From positions 16,655,620-16,719,619 of the forward strand of contig CM055106.1 in the NCBI GenBank assembly GCA_029204225.1: a DNA stretch of 64,000 nucleotides, read 5' to 3'. This stretch comes from Diphasiastrum complanatum (lineage: Eukaryota; Streptophyta; Lycopodiopsida; Lycopodiales; Lycopodiaceae). Below are positions 47,191 to 59,284 of this stretch, piece by piece (the first letter of the stretch is position 1; every line of letters starts with the position of its first letter). The notes under the pieces are model-generated. The model was not told the origin of the DNA and made no database searches. It saw only the letters and a list, made by a program, of their open reading frames with translations. A program made the position numbers and the translations under genes.

Positions 47191-48222
47191 AAGAAATAGT
47201 CCCGAAGTCGAAATGCTCAAATAGAGTCGATCTATGTAGTTGTAGCTTCTGCTTCATATCATGATCAATCATCTTCCGAGCTACAAATTGACACTGTAGA
47301 TCTGATTTAAGTTTATGAACAGTAGATAATGTTTAATAACAACAGAAGTATATCTACTGTAAACAAGCATCAAAATCATATACAGATTACACATTGTCGC
47401 AACTCTAATTTTTAAAATTAAGTTTACAGCAACATTTTTCAGCGTTTTATGTTTTCCTAATCAGCGCGTCAGCGCAAAAGAGGTATTCTCTCTTATGATA
47501 AACTAGCTACTGCTAATTCTATATCTGTTTCTGTGACAATATGTGTCTACTACTGCATGGCTAACACTTATCAACTCAAATCAACCTTCATCATTCTCGT
47601 TGATCCTATATATAGAGGAACATGAGAGATGATTAGTTTAGCTTCAGGATTAAAAGAACACCTTTAGACTTAATCCTAACAGCTTCTGGATGCCCGTAGT
47701 AGTAGTCCGTGCAACATTGTCCATCCATGTGATGGTATCGTAAAGATGCTTTGCCATTGCAGCCACCTAATAACTGCACCCGTGTCCTTGTGGTGCCTCT
47801 ATGGTCATGAAGGTCATTCGAAGCATGAGGCCTTTGGCAAGCAACCGTAGACAGACCGTACTAGGGGCTTTTGCAATGCTCGAATAGTTCATCTCTTCGA
47901 GAGGAGAGAACTGTTGTGAACCATAAGTATTGACTTTACGGTGGCCTTCGTGGCCTGCCTTGGTTTCGTAATGAACCGCATATTGGAGCCTTGCGGTTCT
48001 TTGGCGGTCTCCCTTGGCTTCGTTGGTCTTCGGTTGTAACCGTAAGGTTGACCCATGCCGTGCATTACGGTTGTGTTCGGTGGGCTTTGTTGCCTTCGTT
48101 GGAATTGTGGGCAAGACTTTGCAGTTGTCTTGGTGGCTTTTGTTAAAGCCGTTTGTGTTGCGGTTGTGGTGGTTTGCGGTGTATGCATGTGGGAAGTTCC
48201 TAGGTATTTCTGCAAGCAAGAC
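47191..48222. other. Non-coding stretch, probable 3' LTR side of the copia relic at 48.2 kb
   Basis: It lies immediately downstream (minus sense) of a copia RNase H end, so it should contain that element's 3' LTR, but its boundaries were not found. Overlapping open frames at 47767-48270 on both strands have biased composition and no motif. Confidence 0.4.
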
Positions 48223-48645
48223 CTATTGGTTCTTCACGTTTATTCCTGCAGGTTTTGGTTCATAAGCTAGCAAAACTTTTTGGGTAGAAACTTCAAGTTT
48301 CTTCAGCTCCCTTTGAAAGCGTGGTAGTCTTATGATTCCCAAACTGGCTGTTTGCCTTTCAAACAATCCCTTATCTAAGGGTTTTTTGAAGATGTCAACA
48401 ACCATCTGCTTGGTCGGAATGAAAATAGTTCTTAGCTCGTCCTTTTCAACCATGTCTCTAATCAAATGATTTTTGATCACAATGTGTTTCGTTCTTGAAT
48501 AAAACACAGGGTCTTTCCTCAGATGAATAGCAGAGGTGTTATCCATGTATAGCATCAGTGGCTCGTTGGTGCTCTTTCCCAGTCCTTCTAGAAACTGTTT
48601 GATCCATGTCAGCTCATTAGCCATCTTGGCTATGTAGAATTTTTT
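48223..48645 (-). mobile_element. Ty1-copia RNase H C-terminal part
   Basis: The minus frame reads MANELTWIKQFLEGLG, MLYMDNTSAIHLRKDP, RTKHIVIKNHLIRD, then the end of pol (ALLAYEPKP). These are the last RNase H blocks of copia pol. The missing preceding block (SSCETEY) is found at about 49275 on the same strand, so this is the left half of one element split by an insertion. Confidence 0.8.
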
Positions 48646-49275
48646 TGATTCTTTGGTGGGCAGATCTTCTGGCTGCTCTAGTGTATGCTACCTATTTTGC
48701 TACCTTGCGAAATTATTGCAGGATCTTTAGCAAATGACTACAGACCTCAAACCACATACATTAAGTTTAAACGATGCGAACAATGAGAGGTGAAATAGAA
48801 GAGAGAATTTGTGTTTGTATTTTGTTATAAGTGAGTCGATCAGTGTCTCGCACGTTGGCTGGCTATTGCTCCCCTTCTAGAAGTCACTATGTTCTGCTCG
48901 TTTCTTCTTCTTACTCCTGATTTCTATTGATCCGTAATTGATCCTATGTTTATATCCACTACGTGGAGCTTATAAGATTAAATTTTTTTTTTTGTGAATT
49001 ATAAGAAATGTTTATGCTAATCAATTAGTTAGCTACCCTATGTCAATGTCATCTCTGGCGGTTGAGCATGATAGTACAAGACTTCATGCTCGTCGAGTTG
49101 CCAACTGTTAGCTCAACTTGTTTATCTCTTCAGTTTCGGCCAGAGGTTCATCTTTTGCACTTTGTGGTCTTCAGGGATTTTGGTTGCAGGGACGAACATC
49201 GAACACTTCACCTTCGGCCTTCGCTTCATGTTCGAGCTTTGGGGTGTGTTCGATCTTCGAGGTGTATTCGACCTA
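48646..49275 (-). mobile_element. Roughly 630 bp insertion splitting a copia RNase H, possibly a solo LTR
   Basis: The RNase H coding sequence stops after SSCETEY (about 49280) and resumes with YIAKMANELTW (48645). The intervening DNA is non-coding, has a TATA-like stretch followed by CT-rich sequence on the minus strand, and would fit a solo LTR. No clean TG...CA ends or target duplication could be fixed. Confidence 0.5.
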
Positions 49276-49790
49276 TATTCAGTTTCACATGAGGATTGAG
49301 CCACTAATGTCGATTTCTTGCATATCCAGCTGATTGTTGTTCTGCACGCTATCGAACATCCTCCTGTCACAGATTTGTTGTCGTCTTTGCAGCTTGCTCA
49401 ACTTGCACCACTGTTGTATTGCAGCTCGAGTCCTTTTCTTTCTTTTTCTGCTTTGTAGGTCAATCCCATATTTTGGGTGCCTTTTAGATATTGCGAAATT
49501 CTTTTTGCCATCTGTCAATGTGCAATGCCAGGGTTGGAGGAGAATTGGCTCAATGCGTAGACAAGGAAGGCCAAGTCGAGTCAGGTACAAATTTTAACGT
49601 ACATCAGACTACCGATCAAGTTTTGCTATGGTATACCCTCCATCTTATGTCTCTCCTCATCAGTATTCGGATAGTCCTATTTTGTCAATCTGGCTCCAAC
49701 TATCATTGGTGTGGCTTTTTCTTTGCATCCAACATTCGGTACTGCTTCAGCACCTTTTCGACGTATTTTGATTGACTCAGATGCATTATT
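49276..49790 (-). mobile_element. Ty1-copia RT/RNase H junction, right half of the split element
   Basis: Minus-strand blocks: LSQSKYVEKVLKQYRMLDAK, GSLMYVKICT, DLAFLVYALSQFSSNPG, YLKGTQNMGLTY, SVTGGCSIACRTTISWICKK, SSCETEY. These are connection and RNase H blocks. Many stops occur. The sequence ends abruptly at about 49790, so the rest of pol is gone. Confidence 0.8.
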
Positions 49791-49849
49791 CTGATGGCGA
49801 ATAAGCACTCAGAAAAATGCAAAATTCTAGCCAAAACTCTGGTGACAAA

Positions 49850-50245
49850 CTGATAATTATAAATCATGAACGATTCACAAAACTTTTTCCAACACTCGAA
49901 TTATTTCTGTTCGAGTTGGATCATGCAGGCTCTATAACACAACCAAATGAAACGAGACGAATTCTAAACGAAAACGAAATGAAACGAAGCGAAACAAAAC
50001 TCAAATTAGCATTGACATTGATTCATTCTGGAAGCACAGATTGTGAAACAAAACGAAATGAAGCGAAGCGAGATAATTCGCAACAAGATCAATCAAGCTC
50101 TGTAACGAGACAAGAAGAAACAGGACGAAAAAAAATGAAATAAAACAAAACCTAAGTGATCTCTGTAATTGATTTATCCTTGTAGCCAAGTGATCACGAA
50201 GCGATGTGAAGCGAAACACGAAGTGAAACGATTCGCGAACGAAAT
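49850..50245. repeat. Degenerate GAAACGAA/GAAGCGAA-rich tract
   Basis: Words such as gaaacgaaatg, gaagcgaaac and aaacgaaaac recur at irregular spacing. The 108-codon frame over it (49817-50143) is a composition artefact. It may be an eroded palindromic transposon; no terminal repeat was confirmed. Confidence 0.5.
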
Positions 50246-50851
50246 CAGTTTGTTAGAAATTCAGATGTGATCGCTGGTCACTGCCGGCTGTATCACTCCT
50301 ACAATCCTTCAAAGAGTAGTTAGACACTGTTGATCTACGTTAACAATCTAAGTAGCATTCAACAAGATCAAACCAATATGCGAAATTAATTGAACAAGGG
50401 AATCAGACACACGAATAGTAGCAGACAAATTTACATACAAGATCATACAGTCATCTAGAATAATAATGTGCACAACAGCTACAAAATCATTTGATTTTTT
50501 TTATTCTTTAGGCACTGCATGCAGATCCACGCAGTGCATTGGTGTGAGAGAAATACAATTCTCTTACAAATTCGAGTCTCGCTTACTAGCGGACTTTTGG
50601 ATCTACAGATCCTATTAAAGAATTGTCTCGCAAGTAGGCGGACTCATATTCTAGATATTTTGTCTTCTGATTCTTGTCTTGCTTGCTAGCACTAGACTTA
50701 CATTATGCATCAAATCAAAAAGTATATAGTTCACGAACAATTTCATGTCGCGTTCTTATAACTTACAGATTAGAAAGATTAAACACCTAGAACTAATGCG
50801 CGAATTACAAGAGTGGCAGATTAGCCACGATCTAGAACACTTCTGATGATA
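50246..50851 (-). mobile_element. Probable 3' LTR region of the copia relic at 50.85-54.6 kb
   Basis: Non-coding, directly beyond the pol end in minus sense, with AACTATATACT as a possible TATA box near 50730. Ends were not identified, so the call rests on position. Confidence 0.4.
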
Positions 50852-53800
50852 TCATGTTATCAGATTAGATATCTGTACCCCTTGGTACTTGGCTGATCTT
50901 CTTGGTTGTTCATGGGGCATGACTGATTTTGTGTCGTGTCGTGTCGTGTCATCTTTTGTCAAAGGTTCAAAATTGAAAGCTAGCAAAGCTTTGGCATTAG
51001 AAACAAAATGTTTCTTCAGCTCCCTCTCAAAGCATGATAGCTTGAAGACTCCAAGGCTGCTCCTCTGTCTCTTGAATAGACCTTTGTCTAGGGCCTTTGT
51101 GAAAATGTCAACAATCATGTCTTTCGTTCCAATGAAGGTGGTTTGCAACATCTTCTTGACAATCAGGTCCCTGATCAAGTGGTACTTGACCACAATGTGT
51201 TTCATCCTTCAGTGAAACACAAGGTCTTTCGTCAGATGTATTGCAGATCCATCTGCAAAACCAAAGGTTTGTTGTTTGTTTCATCCAATTCGTCTAAGAA
51301 CTGTCTGAGCCAAATTATCTCATTGGCCATCTTTGTTGTTGCAACATACTTTGCTTCACAGGATGACTAAGCCACAATAGTCTGTTTCTTGCTGACCCAG
51401 AGAATTGCCACACCTGACGCAATGGTGCATCCTCCTGAGACACTTTTACAGTCATCCTTAACAGATGCCCAGCTAGCATCACTGTAGGAAATCATCTAGA
51501 AACCTGCATCACGACAATAACACAAACCATAATCCTTTGTTAATTGAAGATATTGCAAAATTTGTTTTGCAATATTCCAATGTGTCAAGTCAGAATTCGT
51601 GCAGAATTGGCTCATCCTGAACACTGCATAAGCAATGTCAGGGCGTGTATTGTCTGCAAGGTACATCAGCAATCCTATCAGTTTCTTGTGAGCTACATCA
51701 ATTCTCTCTCTGCTTCAATCCTCAAACAATTTTCTTTCATCAGCACTGTTCATGCGAGCATTGGAGTATTCGCTTCTTTGCAATTCAACATCCCAAAATC
51801 CTCTAGGATTTTCATGTGTATCTAGACTGATGAAGGTACAGCTTACCTCCCTCATAGTCCCTTTCAATTTGTAATCCAAGGTAACACCTGGCCTCTCCTA
51901 GATCCACAATCTCGAAATGTTTTGAGATGTCTGTCTTCACTTCAGCAACCAGCTTCTCACTCTTACAGAGTATCAAAGTGTCGTCCACATACACAACCAC
52001 AATGATAATCTTCCCATCTGTAATCCTCACATACACATTGAAATCAGCCATTAGTGGCTTGAATCCCAAGGATTTCAAGACTTGATCTTTCTTTTTGTAC
52101 CACTGTTGAGCTGACTGCTTCAGACCATAGATACTCCTATGCATTCTGCATGCATAATTAGGAAGTGAATTCGAGACATAACCTGGGGGTTGATCCATGT
52201 AGACCTCTTTGTCTAACTCACCATGCAAGAAGGCTGTCTTCTCGTCCACAATGTGGATCCTGAGGTCATAAGCAGCTGCATATGCAAATAACAAATGTAG
52301 AGACGAATGTTTCACGACAGGAGAGAAGGTTTCAGAATAATCAATACTATATCTCTGAGATAAATGCTCGCTACCAGTCTTGCCTCATATTTCGAGACAT
52401 TCCCATCTGGTCCATACTTTAACTTGTAAACCCATATGCATTTTACAGCCTTCAGCTTATCAGGTAATGGCTGCAACATCCATACCTGGTTCTTCCTCAT
52501 GGATTCCATCTCTTTGTTCATGGCTTGGATCCATTTGTCCTTCTCTGGACATTCAATTACCTCCTCGAAAGTCTGTGGTTCACCACTGAATCCACAGAAC
52601 TCTTCTAATGTGAAAGCAGAGCTGCCTGAGACATATTTTGCTGGTGCTCTTCATTGTCTTGTCGATCTTGGCTTATATGCACTATAGCAGAAGACTGCCT
52701 CTCAAATCTTTCGTCTTCTGATTTGTCACTCGAATGCGAAGCGACTCGAAAATGTTTGTTTTCGTGTTCGTCTTCTGCTCCCTCTATCGCTGGTGGCAGA
52801 TCATAGTACTGTCTTTCCAGAACTTCATAGTGGACAGGATCATCACTGGCCATCGTTCTGCTCTCATCGAATCTGACATCTCTCACTGTCTTCACAATGT
52901 TCGTGTCTGGCATGTAGACTCTATAGTATGACGAATTGCTGTCATATCCTACCAGAAATTTCTGTTTAACTTTCTCGTCAAGCTTCTTTTGAAGCTTATC
53001 AAGGATATGTGCATAAGCTGCATAGCCAAAGATTCTGATGTGAGACAGGTTGGGCTTTCTATCCCACCATAATTTGTTGGTGTCGTGTGAGGGACACCAG
53101 ACTTCCCTATCCTGTTCTGGATGTATGCAGTTGTAGATATTGCTTCAGCCCACAATACTCTTGGAGCCTTCGAGTAGGCCATCATGCATCTGGCGGCTTC
53201 CATAAGGGTCCTATTCTTTCTCTCTACAACATCATTGTGCTGCGGTGTGTAAGCTACAGTCCTTCTGTGAAAAAAAAAATGATAGCATGATCATTACAGA
53301 AGTCAGTGAAGCGATTCGAGATGTATTCGCCACCTCAATCTGTCCTGATCTGCTTCACTTTGTTGCCAGTGCATCTCTCTGTCCAATTCACAAACTCTGT
53401 GAATTTATCAAGTGCTTCTGATTTATTTTGAATAAAATACACTATGGTGAATTTACTATAATCATCAATGAAGGTTATGTAATATTTTGAGCCTCCAACT
53501 GAGATCACATTGAAAGGCCCACAAATGTCAGAATGCCCTAACTCCAGAATCTTGGTTGTTCTATAGAAGTCTTTGACAAATGGAGTACGAGACATCCTAC
53601 CCTGTAGACATGCATTACAGGTGGTCAAATTGTTTGCATTTGAGATGCTGACCCCTATTATTGCTCCATGATGGCTTTCTTGGTAAAGTGCCATCGAGTT
53701 CATGTGGCATAGTCTCCTGTGCCACACAGTGTCTAGCAAATTATCACGAGTTTGATGCACTTGATCTACAAGCAGACTACTTTTAGGTGATATAGATTAC

Positions 53801-54613
53801 CTTTTCTTCTACCTTGAGTGATGAGGGTACTGGTACTGACATCAATAATGTTGCATGTTTCATCAGAAAACATCACACGCATCCCTCCATCAACTATCCT
53901 TGCCACATAAAGCAAGTCCTGCTACAGTGTAGACACGAACAGAATGTCTTCGAGTCGTCTATCTCTGCCATTCGTGTTGAGCCAGAATGAACCAATATCG
54001 TTCACTTGATGTTTGGATCCATCTCCAAGAACAATGAATCTTGAAGGATCTGCACTTCGGAAATCAGACATAATTTGTCTTGATGTCACGAAGTGTGAGG
54101 TACCTCCTGAGTCTAGGATCACCTCTTGTGTGTCAGGTGTTGACATTGCACACACATCTGCACAAATGTAGGCAGTCGAACAATTTTTGTTCTATCTCTC
54201 TTTGCCCATTTTCGAGCTCTCAGGCTCCTCAACATAGGACAAACTGTTACTGTTCGTCCTCAACATAGGATGAACTGTTACTGTTATCCTGTCTGCTCTG
54301 TGCTGATTTGTTCCTTGGGTTCAGGTGGCAATCTACGACTACATGACCTTTCTTGTGGCAGTGCATACACTCAATTTTTGGATTGAGCCAGCACGTATCC
54401 ACTCTGCCGTTTTGACCTCCCTTTGTTCTTTCACTTGCCTTTGCTGGTCCCCTCTGCTTGTTGATCGCGATTCTGCCTTTGATTCGACTCCCTCTTAGGC
54501 TTGAATTGTTTGTTTGTCTTGTTTTTATTGTCATAGAGGGCTTGGTCAGAGCCATCCTTGTGATCAAGATGTTCTCTATGTGAAGTTTTTAGCACGGATG
54601 AACTTCGCCACAC
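50852..54613 (-). mobile_element. Ty1-copia retrotransposon relic, gag knuckle to RNase H
   Basis: Minus-strand order is complete except for the gag N-terminus. Zinc knuckle CMHCHKKGHVVVDC (54247-54567). Protease VILDSGGTSHFV (53922-54155, catalytic Asp present). Integrase zinc domain and core (53335-53760, WHRRLCHMN...CNACLQGR, then SDICGPFNV, YITFIDDYSKFT). Integrase tail (52949-53203). RT (51812-52521, IHIVDEKTAFLHGELDKEV, VVYVDDTLIL). RNase H (51205-51810, YSDASWASVKDD). Pol end (50852-51205). Numerous stops and frameshifts occur, so it is an old, non-functional copy. It is the same lineage as the split relic at 48.2-49.8 kb. Confidence 0.88.
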
Positions 54614-54619
54614 ACCCTA

Positions 54620-55264
54620 CAGGATCTTACTAGGGTGTTGTGATTGCAAAGGATTGATCAAAGAACAATATACTTGAAAAATCTATGACAAGAGCACAAT
54701 GGCATACATCAGATGAAAAAATCTAACTCTTCACTATGAGAAATGAATGTCAGAAATAATTTTATGTGTTCAGGATGGAAAAAATAGCCTGCTCTCTGGT
54801 AGAGAGAGAAAATCAATGATGGAAAACTCGGGTAGAGAGAGAATGAGTCCAAAACACCAAAATCTCAATAAATATGGAAAAACATGTCAAGCTTTCCCTA
54901 CATGAGAGAGACTCACATGGGCCTACAGTGAAGTTGCATGGAAAGTCCACTTAACTAAACTAATTCAACTATCAGAGATCCACATGTGTAACTGCATGCA
55001 TGGATGTGTAGATCACAGAAACCACTTTGCATGCTGCATGCACTGATTACATGTGTCTTGCATGCATATAGTATGACATTGCATGCTATCTAAACTTCTG
55101 CATGTCATCAAAATTGAATCTATCTAACTCAAATCCGACCTATACTAGAAGGTTATGTGTTCAATTCACATACCTTTTATGTACAACATGAAATTTAGTG
55201 GAAATCACCATGGACATGGCCCCAAACTCAAGATAGGAAGATAATTTTTTAATAATCTTCACAC
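54620..55264 (-). mobile_element. Putative 3' LTR of the copia element at 55.3-58.7 kb
   Basis: The minus strand shows a purine tract (aaggaggag) then TGTGAAGATTATT from about 55264, right after the end of pol, as expected for a PPT followed by a 3' LTR. The left end near 54620-54640 (cacaaca on the minus strand) is uncertain. No matching 5' copy was found beyond 58660. Confidence 0.5.
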
Positions 55265-55277
55265 TCCTCCTTAAAAT

Positions 55278-58200
55278 TTATGTTCCTATCAACATAGACT
55301 TCGAAATTACACCAAGATTAGACCTCATCTTCATAAAGACATTCTTGAGTAGAGGGTTGGTGAGAAGATCTGCAACACAATCTAAAGATGCAACATGTTC
55401 CAATGAGATCTCTCTCCCAATGTCTTTTTCTCTTACAAAATGATGAGCCACTTCGATATGTTTGCTCCTTGTATGAAATACTGGATTATTTGCAAGAGCC
55501 TGAGCAGAAATGTTATTATTCTTGATAGTTGGAAGATCTTCATCCGCATAATACTTTAGCTCCAAAAGTAGCCTTTTGATTTATAAAACCTCCTTTGTTG
55601 TGGTTGTAAGATATTGTATTTAGCTTCACAGGATGATAAGGAAATAGTTGCCTTCTTCTTTGATAGCCAAGAAACCAAGTTCCCTCCAAGAAATATAGTG
55701 TAAGCACTTGTTGATTTCCTATCCAACCTGTCTCCTGCAAAATCTGAATATGAAAAAGCAATCAAAGTCAAATATGCTCCTTTGTAGAATAATCCATAAT
55801 CCAAGGTAGAAGATATATACCTCAATACTCTTTTAGCCAACTTCCATGATATAACTTTGGATCCTGCATGTGTTGACTTAGCTTATGAACACAAAATCTT
55901 AGATCAGGCCTAGTCACTGTTAACCAAATAAGTGAGCCAATAAGACTCCTATAAAGAGTGATTTCCACAAAGGATTTTTCATCATCTTTCATGGGAACTT
56001 TTACAGTGTGCTCCATAGGTGTATCTATGCCTTTACGATTTTCCATTTGAAATTTCCTAAGCATGGAAAGTGCATATCTACTTTGTCTTATAGATGCATG
56101 ACCTTTCCAAAAATCTATTTCAAGTAAAAAACTCCTAAGTCCTGCATCTTAAACTCGGTACCAAGTGCATGCTTAGTTTCTTCAACTAGCTTATCATTAT
56201 TTTCACAAAGAATGATATCATCTACATAGATGAGAAGAATAATTACAAAGTTATCTACAAACTTATAATACAGTGAAGGGTCATATTCACTTAGACAAAA
56301 TCCGAGTGATATGAGATAGGAGTTGAGCCTTGCATACCAAGACCTTGGTGCCTGTTTCAGTCCATACAAATTTTTGAACAAAAGAAAAACCTTTGATTCA
56401 TCACCTTCCTTCACAAAACCTGGAGGCTTCTCCATGTAAATCTCCTCCTCAAGGTAACCATTGAGAAATGCATTAGAAACATCAAGTTGGAACATACTCC
56501 ATTTGTGAAAACATGCAAGAGATATGAGTATTCGAATTGTTACCATCTTTGCAACTGGTGCAAAGGTGTCTTCATAATCAGGACCTTTGATTTGTGAGTA
56601 TTCTTTGGCACAAAGTCTTGCTTTATACTTATTGATAGATCCATCATGATTATACTTGATTCTGAATACCCACTTACATCCAATCACATGCATGTTGTTT
56701 GGTGGATCCACAAGCTCCCATGTGTTGTTTGACATCAAGGTTTCAAACTCTTGGGTCATTGCTTCAACCCACTCTTTGGGTTGAACAGCTTCTTGGACAT
56801 CTTTAGGCTCTTTATCTGATATGAAGAGAGCATGATAGGAAGTTTCACCTTCCACTTGTCTTCCTTCATCATATGTGAGCCTCCTTGGCTCAGATCTTGC
56901 TCTTGTAAATCTTCTGGGTGTGGTAGCTTGAATTTGCTCCTCCTCAAGCCTCGGCCTCACCTCTTCTTGAGCAGCATCAAGATTGTAGATCTTGCATGAG
57001 TATCCTTGATCTATGCATCATCCAATTTAAACTTTTGATCTTCATGGGAGATCACATCTCTACTAACAACATTCTTGTCAATAGAGGGTATATAAATTTT
57101 GTATGCTTTTTTGGTAGATGCATATCCTTCAAAAATTCCTTTTACAATACTAGGATCTTCCTTCTTCCTAGTTTCTAGAGGCACATGCACAAAGCATACA
57201 CAACCAGAAATCCTAAGATGATCTACCTTAGGCTTTTTCTTATACAACATCTCAAATGGTGTATTTCCTCCTATTGAAAGATTTGGAAGCCTATTACAAA
57301 GATAGTTTGCACATGCAACTGCCTCTCCCAAAAAAATTTTAGGCAGAGAAGCTTCTAGCCTACTGGCTTTTGCACATTCACACAAAATTCTTTTTTTTCT
57401 CTCAACAACTCCATTTTGCTGAGGAGTTTATGAACAAGAAAACTCTATTTGAATACCCTCTCTCTCACAAAAGTTTTTAAACTTATTGGAGGTGTATTCT
57501 CCTCCACTATCACTTCTCAGAGCTTTCAAATTAAAAGGAAACTGCCTTTCTACATAAGCTTTGAAAGTAAGAGAAACATCATAGACCCCGGCTTTAGAAG
57601 AGAACATATAGATCCAAGAATATCTTGTATAATCATCTACAAAAGAGACAAAGCAATTTGCTCCTCCTTTGCTCTTAGTTGATGAGAAATGAACATCAGA
57701 CTGCACAAGTTCAAATGGTTGCTTTGTCTTGATACTTGATCTAGGAAAAGGCCTTCTGTGTGATTTTGCCAGCACACAAGCTTCACAAGGTAGAAGCTCC
57801 TTTGACAGTGTCTTTGGTAGTCCAACAACTTTTCCTTCCTTGACCATAGATTGCATGGCTTTGAAATTGGGATGTCCCAATCTCTTATGCCACAGATCCT
57901 CCTGTAGAACCTTGGTCTCATAAGCAATACCTGAGGATCGATCCTCACCACCTTCTTTGGCTTTGTCCTTCTTGAAGTGTTGTTGTCCTTTGCCCTTGCC
58001 TCTTGACTTGTCTCTGATGAAGAGTGCTTTGTCATTTCCACCATCTTTCAATGAAAGTCTATTGATGCTCAGCATCTTGTTCTCTTGTCTACTTTCTTTA
58101 GCAATGAGAACACCTTGCAGTGTCTCCAAGGATGGAAGATCCTCCTTGACAAAATAAGTCTGCACAATATTGTAATACTCATGTCTAAGTCCATTTAGGA

Positions 58201-58654
58201 CTACCTAAACAAGTTCAGTGTTCTTAAGAGCATCACCAATACCAGCTAACTCTTGATGAAGATCCTTAACTCTCATGACATATAATGAAGCACTCTCATC
58301 TACTCTCTGATAACTTAGAAAGATTTGGTTTCTAAGTGTAAGAAATCTAGAAGTATTCTTGATTTCATAGATTATTTTTAAAGTATCCCAAGCTTCCTTG
58401 GCAGTGGTGCATGTACTGATCTCTCTTAACACTTCATTGGTTACATTCATTTTTATAAAATGAAGGGCTATTCTGGTTCTTTTGTGAAATGCTGCAGCTT
58501 CATTAGGTGCAGCAGGTTCTTCTTCAGCTCCACTCACAATATCCATTACATCTTGTAGAATCAATAATGATTCCATTCTGATCTTCCACATTGCATAATT
58601 GGAAGATGTTAATCTCTCACTGTGCTCCAAGAAATGTGAACCAGATGAAGACAT
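55278..58654 (-). mobile_element. Ty1-copia retrotransposon, little decayed but lacking knuckle and protease
   Basis: Gag (58205-58654, LTSSNYAMWKIRMESLL) and integrase (57011-58165) share one frame interrupted by two nonsense codons near 58205 and 57428. The gag C-terminus (GKGKGQQHFKKDKAKEGG) runs straight into LWHKRLGHPN, the integrase zinc domain, so the CCHC knuckle and protease are deleted. Integrase shows QSDVH, RSDSGGEYTS and QQNGVVERKK, that is, all three acidic residues. RT (56115-56960) is one clean frame with LDVSNAFLNGYLEEEI, KNLYGLKQAPRSWYARL and LIYVDDIIL. RNase H follows in frames 55822-56064, 55556-55840 and 55278-55565 (TRSKHIEVAHHFVREK). It cannot be autonomous. Confidence 0.9.
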
Positions 58655-58659
58655 CTTCT

Positions 58660-59284
58660 CTATGAGAAATTCTAGTAATGATAAAAAATGGAGTTGAAAG
58701 GATGTTGTTTGCTATCTCAATCTAGGATATAACACTGATGTTGATCCAACCTATAAAATCTAGCAACAAATGTGAGAACAAATTCTCAACACTAAAAATC
58801 AATCTATCTTGAATTTGGATCTTGGTTCAGTCACAAAAAAGAAGCACATGCAAGCAAGAAGTCTATCTCTCCCACGAGTTTCAAAGTACTGATAAACTCT
58901 CTAGGAACTTACTTTCAACTTAAACACAATAATATGTGTGAAATGAAGAGTCTAAGACCTCACAATACTCACTTTTATCCAATTCTACTTGATTGACAGT
59001 GAAAAATGATGAAAATGGTAAAAATGACATATGTGTGCTCACTTTGGCATATCCCACGAGTTGAGTACCCTCTCAAACTCTCTGATTGCCTAAAACTCTT
59101 CTAAAAACAAATCAAATTGATTCAAAAACTTGAGCAACACATTATACTCTTCAATACCTATCCAACAAGCTATAGAACATCAAATCTGGATCATTCCTTG
59201 AGAAGTAGCACTCATTAATGAGGGCTGATTTCACACGTGTGAGCTCTCTGTCCGTACAAAGCTCCGGTGGCCTTGATTTGGTCC
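58660..59284. other. Non-coding stretch between the copia gag and the satellite array
   Basis: It should hold the 5' LTR of the copia element, but no match to 54620-55264, no tRNA-Met primer site and no TG...CA pair could be seen. The phrase tcccacgag-tt occurs twice (58872, 59052) with similar flanks. Confidence 0.4.

Noticed and set aside
47767-48270. Overlapping frames of 71-150 codons on both strands
   Set aside because: Sit in probable LTR sequence, biased composition, no recognised domain.
49817-50143. 108-codon plus-strand frame
   Set aside because: Lies on the GAAACGAA-type degenerate tract; composition artefact.
58660-59284. 5' LTR matching 54620-55264
   Set aside because: Looked for shared words, TG...CA ends and a primer site; none convincing.
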